Shown in pieces: positions 51,631-62,765 of a stretch of 64,000 nt of DNA (positions are counted from its first letter, which is position 1; each line of letters opens with the position of its first letter). Location of the stretch: positions 434,001 through 498,000 of the forward strand of contig NZ_JABTEZ010000004.1 of assembly GCF_015711605.1 (NCBI RefSeq). The letters run 5' to 3'. The position numbers were made by a program, and so were the translations under genes. The notes below the pieces were generated by a model. It did not search any database. It saw only the letters and a list, made by a program, of their open reading frames with translations, and was not told the DNA's origin. The DNA comes from Planomonospora sp. ID67723. Lineage in GTDB: Bacteria; Actinomycetota; Actinomycetes; Streptosporangiales; Streptosporangiaceae.

Positions 51631-52175
51631 GTGTTGTTTTACCGTGCCGCGGTCGATGTGTCGCGTTCAACGCTGAACTACGTGGCCGGCCTGATCCGCC
51701 GCAGGCGCAAGGCGATCGGCTCGCCCTGGCGGCGGCTGAACCCCCGGCAGCAAGCCCTGCTCGTGCTGGTCTACCTGCGTAAAGGAGAGACGTTCAACGA
51801 GATCGCCGCCGGGTTCGGGGTCTGGACGACCACCGCGTGGCGGTACGTGGAAGAGACGGTGACACTGCTGTCGGCGAGGTCGCCGAAGCTACGCAGGGCG
51901 CTGCGCACAGCCGAGAAGAACGGGCTGCCCTACCTGGTGCCGGCGGCACGCTGATCCACACCGACCGGGTGAAGGCCGACCGGCCGTACTTCTCCGGAAG
52001 CATCGCGTGCACGGGATGAACGTGCAGGTCCTCGCCGCACCGGACGGGACGATCCTGTGGACGTCGGGGGCTCTGCCGGGCAAGGTCCACGATCTGAGCG
52101 CCGCCCGGATCTGGGGCATCCTGCGCATGCTGGAACGGGCCGGCATCGTCACGCTCGCCGGCAAGACATCCGATG
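51631..52175 (+). pseudogene. DDE_Tnp_4 (HARBI-like, IS5-group) transposase, frameshifted and cut
   Basis: GTG 51631 starts LFYRAAVDVSRSTLNYVAGL. The family core RRRRKAIGSPWRRLNPRQQA, LVYLRKGETFNEIAAGFGVW, GLPYLV follows. Frames change near 51935 (to GTLIHTDRVKADRPYFSG, with the first catalytic Asp) and near 51997 (to KHRVHGMNVQVLAAPDGTIL, ALPGKVHDLSAARIWGIL). Similarity stops at LAGK, where the IS110 element begins. Confidence 0.85.
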
Positions 52176-52185
52176 GGCGTAAGAG

Positions 52186-53406
52186 TCAAGCCGCGGCTGG
52201 GACGGTGGGTGGAAAGGCGAGTGTCTCGTTGTGGTGCAGACGCTTGTGGAGGCAGTGGTAGAGGAAGCGGTTGAACAGGTTGCGGAAGGCGGCGGCGTGT
52301 CCGTCGCCTGTGGCTCGTCGCCGGTCGTAGTGGGCGCGGGCTCCGGGCGAGAGATTGAGTGTGGACAGGCCCCAGGTGAAGCCGACGGCTGCGAGTCTGT
52401 CGTTTTTGATTCTGCGGCAGGAGACGACGAGGCTGCGGCCAGAAGCACGGGTGACCGGGGCCGATCCCGCGAACGCTTTGAGGGATCGGGCGCTGGTGAA
52501 GCGGGTGCGGTCGTCGCCGATCTCGGCCAGGATCCGCGCGCCGGCTTGGTCGGCGATGCCGGGGAAACTGGTGATGATCTCGTAGTCGGGGTGTTGCCGG
52601 AACGCCTCTTCGGTGGCTTGTGACAGCTGTTCGATGCTCTCGCACTCGGTGCTGAGAGTGGCGAGAAGGCGCAGGGCCTGGACGCCCATCGCGTGCTCGA
52701 CGAGCGGGTCTTGGCGCAGGTGAGGGCGGCGCAAGATGGCATGGAGTTCAGCGGCGACCTCCTCGACATGGCGCAGGCGGCCGGCCCTGCGCAGGGCTGC
52801 AGCGATTTTCGCCTGGGAAACTTTGAGGGCGGCTGCCGGGGTGGGGGCCAACTGCAGCAGTGCCCGGGTGAGCGGCGCGTGGAGGCTGCCGCTGCGATTG
52901 GCGGCCGCTTCCAGCATCGCCGGATAGTACTCACGTAACAGGGAGCGCAGCTCGTTACCTGCACGGGTCCGTCGCCAGGTCGCGTCCTGGCAGGCGCGGG
53001 CAAGCACCTTGATCGAGCGGGCGAGCTCGGTGTCTGCGGGCAGTGGCCGATGCACGTGCGCGTCGGTGCGCAGGATGTTCGCCAGGACCATCGCGTCGGC
53101 GTGGTCGGACTTCTTGCCCGAGGCTGGGTGGCGTTCGCGATAGCGGGCGACGGCCATGGGGTTGATCGGGTAGATCTGTCGGCCGGCCGCACGGAGCGCG
53201 GCGATCAGGAGGCCGCGGGGTGTTTCGATCGCGATGGGGATCGGGGTCTGTGGGCTGTCGCCGGCCTCGGCAAGCATGGAGAGTAACTCGTTGAAGCCGT
53301 CGACGGTCTCGCTGATGCGTCGTTTGGCGATCAGGGCGCCGTTTTCGTCGATGAGGGCGATGTCGTGGTGTTTCTCGGCCCAGTCGATACCGCAGGTGAT
53401 CTTCAA
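52186..53406 (-). CDS. IS110-family DEDD recombinase
   Basis: A 406-residue protein. TTG 53406 was chosen because CGGAGG precedes it by six bases and it gives the normal N-terminus KITCGIDWAEKHHDIALIDE (first catalytic Asp). The RuvC-like DEDD domain (SGKKSDHADAMVLANILRTD) and the C-terminal transposase_20 domain with TSFPGIADQAGARILAEIGD and the catalytic Ser region (SLKAFAGSAPVTRASGRS) are complete. IS110 enzymes recombine DNA guided by a bridge RNA made from the element's own end. It interrupts the preceding transposase. Confidence 0.92.
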   Translation of the reverse strand: MKITCGIDWAEKHHDIALIDENGALIAKRRISETVDGFNELLSMLAEAGDSPQTPIPIAIETPRGLLIAALRAAGRQIYPINPMAVARYRERHPASGKKSDHADAMVLANILRTDAHVHRPLPADTELARSIKVLARACQDATWRRTRAGNELRSLLREYYPAMLEAAANRSGSLHAPLTRALLQLAPTPAAALKVSQAKIAAALRRAGRLRHVEEVAAELHAILRRPHLRQDPLVEHAMGVQALRLLATLSTECESIEQLSQATEEAFRQHPDYEIITSFPGIADQAGARILAEIGDDRTRFTSARSLKAFAGSAPVTRASGRSLVVSCRRIKNDRLAAVGFTWGLSTLNLSPGARAHYDRRRATGDGHAAAFRNLFNRFLYHCLHKRLHHNETLAFPPTVPAAA

Positions 53407-53645
53407 GTTCTGCCTCCGGTGTTGGCGTTGTCGCTGGTCAATGCCCTGGCGGAACCACACGGCGCCCTAATGGGAAGGCTCTGGGCCTGACATCCGATGA
53501 GCCGTCCGTGATCCCGGCGACCATCGCGGCTCCCTGTCTTTGCTGAGGGCTCCACGCCCGGAGACAACCGAGGGATCTTCCACGCTGGCGGGCTCGAGCC
53601 ACGGAACCGATCCAAGCGCACAATTGGTCTGCGACACAGGAACGG
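53407..53645 (-). ncRNA. Candidate bridge (seek) RNA region of the IS110 element
   Basis: This is the non-coding stretch in front of the recombinase start, about 240 bases, while the 3' side beyond the stop has under 15 bases. In IS110-group elements (IS621 type) the bridge RNA is encoded in the long 5' non-coding end. No fold was calculated; the exact ends of the RNA and of the IS are unknown. Confidence 0.35.
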
Positions 53646-54471
53646 GCGCGGCCGCGTACGGCTGGGACGACCAGCGCTGGACCAGCGCACGCATCGCTGT
53701 ACTGATCGCCCAGACGTTCCACATCCGCTACACCTCGCGCGGGGTGACCTACCTGCTCCAGCGGCTGGGCTGGTCGTTCCAGGTCCCGGCGCACCGGGTC
53801 GCCCGGCGCGACGAGGACCAGGTCGCCACCTGGGTCAAGCGGACCTGGCCTGCGATAAAAGCACCCGGGCGGCCTGGGGCTCGTGGCTCTGCTTCGCCGA
53901 CGAGTCCGGTCAGAGCCTCCAGGCCGCCCAAGGGCAGAACGTGGGCACCCGCGGGATGTACGCCGGTCCTGCCGGTCGCCTACAGCGGAGCCGGGCGGAC
54001 CTCGATCGCCGGGCTGATCTGCGTCAAGCCCGGCCGGCGGACACGGCTGATCTACCGCACGCTCACCTACCACCGCCGCAAGCACGAGCCCAAGGGCTTC
54101 GGAGAGAAAGCCTTCCAGGCCCTGCTGAGCGCCGCGCACGCCCAGCTCGGCGGGCCGATCTCGCTGGTGTGGGACAGCCTGCCCGAGCACGTCAGCGCCG
54201 AGATGCGCGCATGGATCGCCGCCCAGGACGACTGGCTGCTGGTCTACCGGCTTCCGCCGTACGCACCCGATCTCAACCCGGCCGAGGGCATCTGGTCCAA
54301 CCTGCGCACCAAGGCCCTCGACTTCACCGTTCACGGCATCGACCAGCTCACCACCCTGATCAAGAGTCGGCTCAAATCCATGCAGTACCAGCCCGACCTG
54401 CTCAACGGGTTCATCGCCGAGACCGGACTGACGATCGCTGATCCGACGTAACCTCCGGCTTTCTTGCTCAG
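53646..54471 (+). mobile_element. IS630-family element C, 5'-truncated, with intact right end
   Basis: The transposase part (to 54451) starts at AAAYGWDDQRWTSARIAVLI, lacking about 90 N-terminal residues beside the IS110 element. It is about 75% identical by eye to element A. The C-terminal DDE half is complete (LVWDSLPEHVS, YAPDLNPAEGIWSNLR). The catalytic GSWLCFADESGQSLQ block lies in the -1 frame between ATAAAAG and RPPKGRTWAP, exactly as in element A. The right end ...CTTTCTTGCTCAG stops at 54471, followed by TA. Confidence 0.85.
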
Positions 54472-54473
54472 TA

Positions 54474-54973
54474 CTGGACACCCAAAGCGTCCACGTCGCG
54501 GCCGGGGTTCCCGCCGAAACGACCGGCCGGGACGTCGCCAAGAAGGTGCCGGGACGCAAGCGAGGCCTGGCCGTAGACGTGCTGGGCTGGTCATCGCGGT
54601 CGTCGTGCTCGCGGCCTCAGCCCACGAGAACACGGCCGGGATCGCCCTGCTGGACCAGGCCGCCGTCGTCACCGAGGGCAGCGTGACCAAAGCGCTGGTC
54701 GACCAAGGGTTCAAGAACACGGTCGTCGCCCATGGCGCCAGCCTGGGGATCGCCGTGGACATCGTCGAACGCAACCCCGCCGACAAAGGCTTCGTGCCCC
54801 AGCCGAAACGATGGGTCGTCGAGCAGACCTACGGAATCTTGATGTTCCACCGGCGCCTGATCCGCGACTACGAGCACCGTCCAGCCAGTTCTGAATCACG
54901 GGTGTATTGGGCGTTGACGGACGTGATGTCCCGGCGCCTGACCTCCGCGACCCCGTCCTGGCGGTGGACATGA
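54474..54973 (+). pseudogene. IS5-family transposase, C-terminal half
   Basis: Starts at CTGGACACC (LDTQSVHVAAGVPAETTGRD), the codon that follows GTA at 39364-39366. It continues KKVPGRKRGLAVDVLG. A one-base loss near 54588 shifts the frame to LVIAVVVLAASAHENTAGIA, LLDQAAVVTEGSVTKAL, QPKRWVVEQTYGILMFHRRL and SESRVYWALTDVMSRRL. The two halves together give a complete transposase order. Confidence 0.9.
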
Positions 54974-55119
54974 CCAGGCCCGATACCCGCGACCTGGCTC
55001 TGGCGATGGACCTGCCTCTGACGCCCAACGGCATCCAAAACGTCCGCGCCAAGCTCAAACGCCTGACCAGCCGCGGCATCCTCATCGAAACCGAGCCCGG
55101 CTTGTTCACTCAGCCGTGA
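54970..55119 (+). CDS. Short winged-helix-like protein within the IS5-type element
   Basis: A 49-residue frame from ATG 54970, overlapping the transposase stop (ATGA). It reads LALAMDLPLTPNGIQNVRAK, LKRLTSRGILIETEPGLFTQ, P: a compact HTH/winged-helix ending seen in small ORFs that accompany some actinobacterial IS transposases. It could be a truncated accessory gene of the element. Confidence 0.5.
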   Translation: MTRPDTRDLALAMDLPLTPNGIQNVRAKLKRLTSRGILIETEPGLFTQP

Positions 55120-55136
55120 CGACAGACCGAGCGGCG

Positions 55137-55207
55137 ACCCATCGATCAGCAGACCTCATCCAACCGCAACGACGAAAAGGGTGTCAGCTCACGTAACGCA
55201 CTCTCAG
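55137..55207 (+). mobile_element. Right end of the split IS5-type element
   Basis: The terminal bases CTCACGTAACGCACTCTCAG are the inverted counterpart of the left end at 38934. The inner part (CAGACCTCATCCAACCGCAA, CGACGAAAAGGGTGTC) is shared with the orphan end at 36666-36736. Confidence 0.8.
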
Positions 55208-57739
<2,532 letters not shown>

Positions 57740-57827
57740 CATCTCCGTATGCCGGCGGGCGGTCTGCCGATGGCGCAGGCCGCCCGCCAGCATGTCTGCC
57801 GCCTGATTTCCTCGACGAAGGGTCCGC

Positions 57828-58349
57828 ATGACCACCATCACCTACCGGACCGGCGACGCCACCACCCCCGCCGGGAGCGACCTGAAGATCATCGCGCACG
57901 TGTGCAACGACATCGGCGCCTGGGGACGCGGCTTCGTCAAGGCCCTCTCCCAGCGCTGGCCCGAACCGGAGGCCGCCTACCGCGCCTGGCACCACTCCGG
58001 CGACGGTTTCACCCTCGGCGCGGTGCAGATCGTGCAGGTCGGCGACGACCTCTGGGTGGCCAACATGATCGGCCAGCATGGCATCCGCACCGCCACCGGA
58101 CTACGCACCGCCACGGGCGTGCGCCGAGGCGACCACAGCGCGCCCATCCGTTACGACGCCCTGAAGCAGTGCCTGGACACCCTGGCTGACGCCGCCGCTG
58201 CACGCCGGGCCAGCGTGCACATGCCCCGCATCGGCGCCGACCTGGCGGGCGGATCCTGGGACCGGATCACACCCCTCATCACCGCATCCCTGACAGACAA
58301 GGGCATCACCGTCACCGTCTACGACCCTCCGCTTGCATCCGGACGCTGA
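57828..58349 (+). CDS. Macro-domain (ADP-ribose-binding) protein
   Basis: A 173-residue protein from ATG 57828. The macro fold pattern is ITYRTGDATTPAGSDLKIIA, HVCNDIGAWGRGFVKALSQR (substrate loop), VANMIGQHGIRTATG, and VHMPRIGADLAGGSWDRITP (second loop). It resembles the TARG1/Poa1p branch, which removes ADP-ribose from proteins or nucleic acid, or hydrolyses ADP-ribose phosphates. It follows ligA by 88 bp in the same direction and is probably co-transcribed with it. Confidence 0.85.
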   Translation: MTTITYRTGDATTPAGSDLKIIAHVCNDIGAWGRGFVKALSQRWPEPEAAYRAWHHSGDGFTLGAVQIVQVGDDLWVANMIGQHGIRTATGLRTATGVRRGDHSAPIRYDALKQCLDTLADAAAARRASVHMPRIGADLAGGSWDRITPLITASLTDKGITVTVYDPPLASGR

Positions 58350-58628
58350 TCCAGAACGCTCGCCCTGCTGCGCGGTTGCATCGGATACGGCCTGTACAAG
58401 ACCGGTGAGTTTCTCCTGGCCCTCCTCATCGTCGGTGCGATCTTCAGCACTGATGCGGAGGGCCGCCGGGGAAAGGCCTGCAGCAGCGACGGCGACCTCG
58501 TCCGCCGCTCGGGCATGGCAGTCTCCCGCCGCATCCGGCCGAGACCGATGGATAGAGCTCAGCGGGCCGGGCATGCACGCCCGCGTCACCGCCAGGCTGC
58601 AGGCCCCCCTGCACCCGGCCCCTGACGG

Positions 58629-58972
58629 CACCGGTCGCGACGGGCGACGTCGATGTGCTCGCGCCGTTGCCGAGCGACGGCTTCGTCCACCATCGGCCGG
58701 ATGTGACCTCGAAGACCAAGGCGGAATGGCTCGCCGCCGTGGGCGCCGCGCTGATCCCGCTCGCCGGCATGCATGTCGAGGTCCGTCACGTGCTGGCCGA
58801 CGGTGATCACGTTGTGATGTACTCGCGGCGCCGGCTTCCCGGTGCCGAGCCGGGGATCGCGGTCGTCGATATCTGGCGGTTCGATGAGGGCTGATCGCCG
58901 AGGCGTGGGAGATCATCGAGCCGGTGGCCCAGGCGGCCGCCCATCTGACGTGGTGGGAACCCGCTGATCACT
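58629..58972 (+). pseudogene. NTF2/SnoaL-like protein, N-truncated and frameshifted
   Basis: Reads LAPLPSDGFVHHRPDVTSKT, KAEWLAAVGAALIPLAGMHV, LADGDHVVMYSRR, VVDIWRFDEG and stop. One frame later it finishes LIAEAWEIIEPVAQAAAHLT, WWEPADH. The first helix of the fold is missing upstream, and a one-base loss near 58890 breaks the frame. The gap 58350-58628 shows no other gene. Confidence 0.7.
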
Positions 58973-59407
58973 GACCTGGCCGCAAGCCGAACGTCGCAGT
59001 CTTGAACGTCTCGGGTGCCGAGGACGGCCTGACATCGCCCGGCCCGGACGGCACTTATGCGCACCGGACCGGCGGCGCGTTCTACGCCTTGCATGCGTTG
59101 CGCGTTCATTTGGCCGCGCTACGCGCCGGCGCCCAGCTCGTCATACCGCGGCTTCATCCCGTTTGGCGCCGATATGCCGCGGTGTCCGCAGCAGAGGCCG
59201 CCTGCTCCCAGCCCACGACAGGATGGGGAGCAGGCGGCCCCGGAAAGTCCCCGGCCGAGCGGCCGCACAGCCATCGCCATGCCTCGCAGTGCTGCGTTCC
59301 GTGACGAAGCGAACGCGGTTCTGGTATGAGAGGCCGATCACGGGGTAGCCACAGCCGCCGAACGGCCCGCCATCCCGGTGGGCACCCCCCGATATCAGGA
59401 GGCCCGC
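58973..59407. other. Intergenic, nothing recognised
   Basis: Several weak open frames, none with a domain or start context. Confidence 0.45.
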
Positions 59408-60256
59408 ATGGCCGCTCCCGTCGACTTCGGACGGGGCATCGCCGACGCCTGGTCGTCGATCGCCACCTTCGTCCCCAAGTTCCTCGCCTTCCTGGTGATC
59501 TTGCTGGTGGGCTGGCTGCTCGCCAAACTGCTCCGCAAGGCCATCGACGCCGTCTTGGAACGGGTCGGATTCGACCGGTGGGTGGAACGCGGCGGCGTCG
59601 GCCGCGTCCTGGCCCGCAGCCGCTATGACGCCTCCGACCTGATCGCCAAGCTCGCCTACTACGCGGTGCTGCTGATCACCCTGCAGATCGGCTTCTCGGT
59701 CTTCGGCCCCAACCCGGTCAGCACCCTGCTCGCCGGTGTCGTCGCGTGGCTGCCCAAGGCCGCCGTCGCCATCGTCATCATCGTCATCGCCACCGCCATC
59801 GCCCGCGCGGTCAAGGACATCGTCTCCGGTGCACTCGGCGGGCTGTCGTACGGCCGCACCCTGGCGACCATCGCCTCGGCGTTCATCATCGGCCTGGGCG
59901 TCATCGCCGCGCTGAACCAGATCGAGGTGGCCACCACCGTCACCACCCCGGTCCTGATCGCCTTCCTGGCCACCGTGGCCGGCATCCTCGTCGTCGGCGT
60001 GGGCGGCGGGTTGATCGGCCCCATGCGCCAGCGCTGGGAGGGCTGGCTGACCCGCGCCGAGGCCGAGACCGGCGTCATCCGCAGCCAGGCCGCAGCCTAC
60101 GACCGCGGCCGCTCCGAGGCGATGGCCACCGTCGAGGTGCCTGAGGCCGCGCGCCCGGCCAGCGCCGGGACCGCCGCCCCGATCCCGGTCGAGAGCGAGG
60201 TGCGTCCCATGCCCGGCCCGCAGTCTTACCCCGGCCAGGCCCCTCCGCAGGGCTGA
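59408..60256 (+). CDS. MscS-related small-conductance channel (conserved TM-helix type)
   Basis: A 282-residue protein from ATG 59408, with CAGGAGG in front. Five hydrophobic helices are visible: FVPKFLAFLVILLVGWLLAK, LIAKLAYYAVLLITLQIGFS, LLAGVVAWLPKAAVAIVIIV, TIASAFIIGLGVIAALNQIE, VLIAFLATVAGILVVGVGGG. The repeated TM-helix/channel pattern is that of CmpX-like mechanosensitive channel proteins without the full MscS beta domain. The tail of about 70 residues is Pro/Ala-rich and cytoplasmic. It may respond to membrane tension or osmotic change. Confidence 0.85.
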   Translation: MAAPVDFGRGIADAWSSIATFVPKFLAFLVILLVGWLLAKLLRKAIDAVLERVGFDRWVERGGVGRVLARSRYDASDLIAKLAYYAVLLITLQIGFSVFGPNPVSTLLAGVVAWLPKAAVAIVIIVIATAIARAVKDIVSGALGGLSYGRTLATIASAFIIGLGVIAALNQIEVATTVTTPVLIAFLATVAGILVVGVGGGLIGPMRQRWEGWLTRAEAETGVIRSQAAAYDRGRSEAMATVEVPEAARPASAGTAAPIPVESEVRPMPGPQSYPGQAPPQG

Positions 60257-60377
60257 ACCACAGACACCTGCCCGTCGGCGGCTGCGGCCGGTCCTCAACG
60301 GTCCGGCCGCGCCTGCCCCGGTCCGGCCGACCGTTCCCTTTCACGGGCCGTCCGCCGGACCGGGCGGGTGGGGTCGT

Positions 60378-60674
60378 TCAGGAAGCCGGAGCCGTCTCCA
60401 GCATCAGGCACAATGCGCTCAGCCGCAGCGCGGCGAAGTCCAGCGGCTGGCCCGGCTGCGGTGCTCGCCAGCCCTTCTCATGGGCGCCGTCCCAGAAACC
60501 GATCAGATACGCCAGCAGGCAGACCGAGTGCTGACCTACTCCGGCCAGCGCATGTCGCACCGCGGCGATGTGCTGATCCAGAGACGCACCGATGCCCGGG
60601 TGCTCGGCGCGCAAGTCCAGCACCCACTGGGCGAACTCGGCGCGGATCCGCGCCGGCCACGACTGATCAGACAT
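60378..60674 (-). CDS. Small helical hypothetical protein, DUF6401-like
   Basis: A 98-residue protein from ATG 60674. It reads SDQSWPARIRAEFAQWVLDL, RAEHPGIGASLDQHIAAVRH and VCLLAYLIGFWDGAHEKGWR, with a helical fold and good codon bias. It resembles small actinobacterial proteins annotated DUF6401, but I am not certain. Function unknown. Confidence 0.6.
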   Translation of the reverse strand: MSDQSWPARIRAEFAQWVLDLRAEHPGIGASLDQHIAAVRHALAGVGQHSVCLLAYLIGFWDGAHEKGWRAPQPGQPLDFAALRLSALCLMLETAPAS

Positions 60675-60801
60675 CCAGCTCCCCTGAGGACATAGCGCAG
60701 CAGATGCTGCCACGATAACCGTGCGGTCCCCGACGCAACCGGCGAAACCCGCGATCGGGCGGCGGTGTGCAACCGCGCCGGGGCCGCCGCGGACGTGCCC
60801 G

Positions 60802-61851
60802 TCAGCCCGCGGCTCGGTCGCTTGGCAGGCGTCGCCTGTGCGCGGCGTCCGCCAGGGTAGGCGGCCGCCAGGCACCGTCGGGCCGGTACAGGTTCGTGCC
60901 CGGCGGCACGATCTCGTCGATTCGGTCGAGGGTCGCGTCGTCGAGTGCGAGGGAGGCGCCCTTGAGGGTGGCGTCCAGCTGCTCCATGGTGCGCGGGCCG
61001 ACGATGACCGACGTGACCGCCGGGTGCGCCGCGGGGAAGGCGACGGCGAGTTCGGGCAGCGTGCAGCCGATGCCCGTCGCGAGCTCGACGAGTTGCTCCA
61101 CGACGTCGAGCTTGACGGCGTTTTCGGGGATCGAGGGATCGAAGCGATCCGGGTTGATCGACGGGCGGCCGGTGGACAGGTCGACGGGCTGGCCCTTCCT
61201 GTACCTGCCCGACAGGAATCCCGACGCCAGCGGGCTCCAGGTCAGCACGCCCATGCCGTACCGCTGGCACACCGGCAGCACGTCGGCCTCGATGCCGCGG
61301 GCGAGCAGCGAGTACGGCGGCTGCTCGGTCCTGAAGCGCCGCAGGGCGCGCCGCTCGGCCACGTGGTGCGCCTCGACGATGTCGGAGGCCGGGAACGTCG
61401 AACAGCCGAACGCCCGGATCTTGCCCTGCGTGACCAGGTCGCCCAGCACGCCGAGCGTCTCCTCGACGTCGGTCGCGGGGTCGGGACGATGGACCTGGTA
61501 GAGGTCGATCCAGTCGGTCCGGAGGCGCCGGAGGCTCTCCTCGATCTCCTTGATGATCCACCGTCGCGAGTTCCCGCTCCTGTTGCGGCCCTCTCCCATC
61601 GGGAAGTGCACCTTGGTGGCGAGCACGACGTCATCGCGCCGGCCGCGCAGCGCCTTGCCGACGATCTCCTCCGACTCGCCGGCCGAGTACATGTCGGCCG
61701 TGTCGATGAAGTTGATCCCTTGGTGGAGGGCGTGGTGGACGATGCGGGCGCAGTCGTCGTGATCGGGGTTGCCGACCGCGCCGAACATCATGGCGCCCAG
61801 GCAGTGGACGCTCACCTCGATGCCGGTGCCGCCGAGAACGCGGTAACGCAT
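60802..61851 (-). CDS. Aldo/keto reductase
   Basis: A 349-residue protein from ATG 61851 with AGGAG eight bases upstream. The family pattern is full: N-terminal RYRVLGGTGIEVSVHCLGAM, NFIDTADMYSAGESEEIVGK (catalytic Asp and Tyr), VVLATKVHFPMG (Lys), WIDLYQVHRPDPATDVEETL (His), and the C-terminal NADPH-binding VTSVIVGPRTMEQLDATL. It reduces aldehydes or ketones with NADPH. It is divergent from a MerR regulator with a palindrome in between. Confidence 0.92.
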   Translation of the reverse strand: MRYRVLGGTGIEVSVHCLGAMMFGAVGNPDHDDCARIVHHALHQGINFIDTADMYSAGESEEIVGKALRGRRDDVVLATKVHFPMGEGRNRSGNSRRWIIKEIEESLRRLRTDWIDLYQVHRPDPATDVEETLGVLGDLVTQGKIRAFGCSTFPASDIVEAHHVAERRALRRFRTEQPPYSLLARGIEADVLPVCQRYGMGVLTWSPLASGFLSGRYRKGQPVDLSTGRPSINPDRFDPSIPENAVKLDVVEQLVELATGIGCTLPELAVAFPAAHPAVTSVIVGPRTMEQLDATLKGASLALDDATLDRIDEIVPPGTNLYRPDGAWRPPTLADAAHRRRLPSDRAAG

Positions 61852-61939
61852 GATCAGGCTCCTGGAAGACGTCATGGGGGAGCGCCGGAACGATCCCCGC
61901 CGGGCGGTCGGGGCCGGGCGCGCGTCGGAGCCTACGAGT

Positions 61940-61953
61940 TAGAGCCGACTCTA
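61940..61953. promoter_or_regulatory. MerR-type operator between aldo/keto reductase and merR
   Basis: TAGAGCCGACTCTA is a perfect 5+5 palindrome with a 4-base centre, placed between the two divergent starts. MerR proteins bind such dyads inside stretched promoters. Confidence 0.65.
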
Positions 61954-61976
61954 GATCAAGCCTTAGTGTGGACCGC

Positions 61977-62405
61977 ATGCCGGAGACGAACCGGGGGCTG
62001 AGCATCGGGCAGGTCGCCGAGCTCACCGGGCTGAGCGTCCACACGCTTCGCTTCTACGAGCGCGAAGGCGTTCTGGCCGCCCCGGTGCGACGTGGACCCG
62101 GTGGCCGGCGCCTCTACAGCAAGAGCGACGTGGAGTGGATCCACCTCTGCGTCAACCTGCGCGCCACCGGCATGCCGCTGCCCGCCATCCGCCAATACGC
62201 GGAGTTCATCAGACAAGGGACGGGCGACGAGGAGCAGCTCCTGGCCCTCCTGAGGCAGCACCGGGACCAGGTCGCCACGCAGATCGAACAGCTCACCGAG
62301 TCCCTCGGCCTGATCACCCGCAAGATCGGCGCGTACGCCGAACAACTCGCCCGGGGCGCCGGCGGTCCGGTCCGCTGCACGCCTCCGCCCGCCGAGCGGC
62401 GGTAG
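61977..62405 (+). CDS. MerR-family transcriptional regulator
   Basis: A 142-residue protein from ATG 61977 (GTG 61968 is also possible). The HTH and wing are LSIGQVAELTGLSVHTLRFY, EREGVLAAPVRRGPGGRRLY. A dimerisation coiled coil follows (LLALLRQHRDQVATQIEQLT, ESLGLITRKIGAYAEQLA). There is one Cys near the C-terminus but no metal-ligand set, so it is probably a drug- or redox-type MerR. It probably controls the divergent reductase and itself. Confidence 0.9.
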   Translation: MPETNRGLSIGQVAELTGLSVHTLRFYEREGVLAAPVRRGPGGRRLYSKSDVEWIHLCVNLRATGMPLPAIRQYAEFIRQGTGDEEQLLALLRQHRDQVATQIEQLTESLGLITRKIGAYAEQLARGAGGPVRCTPPPAERR

Positions 62406-62765
62406 GCCGAGCAGGCCGGACCCGGGAACAGACCACGTACGACAGGCAGGGGCAACGTCTCCGCTCTTCGGCCGGTACTGCTTCCTGGGGTTGATGATCC
62501 GCTTCTGGCCCGACCTCCGACGTGCGGCGTGCCCCTTTCCGGCCCACTCGGCCTGCCCTCCCGAAGGTGGCCGCCGCGGCCGACCCCGGCAGAGGCGGGT
62601 GTCTCGTCCCCCGGACGAGGAAGTCTGAAGGCTTCCGAGCGGAATGCTTCGCCGCCGGGTCACGGATCGGTCGGGAAGCCCGCGCGTCGTGAACGCATCG
62701 CGGATCTATCAACCGGGGCTCGCAGGATTGGTGTCACAAGAAAGCACCAGCTAGGGAGTGTCCCC
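62406..62765. other. Intergenic with dispersed-repeat copy
   Basis: No gene recognised. It includes the inverted third copy of the dispersed repeat at 62531-62560. Confidence 0.5.
62531..62560 (-). repeat. Dispersed 30-bp repeat, copy 3 (inverted)
   Basis: On the minus strand it reads GAGGGCAGGCCGAGTGGGCC then GGAAAGGGGC, about 26 of 30 bases like copy 1. Confidence 0.6.

Noticed and set aside
58101..58916. Minus-strand frame of 271 codons over the macro gene end
   Set aside because: Arg/Pro-rich shadow with no domain; the macro-domain frame on the other strand is clear.
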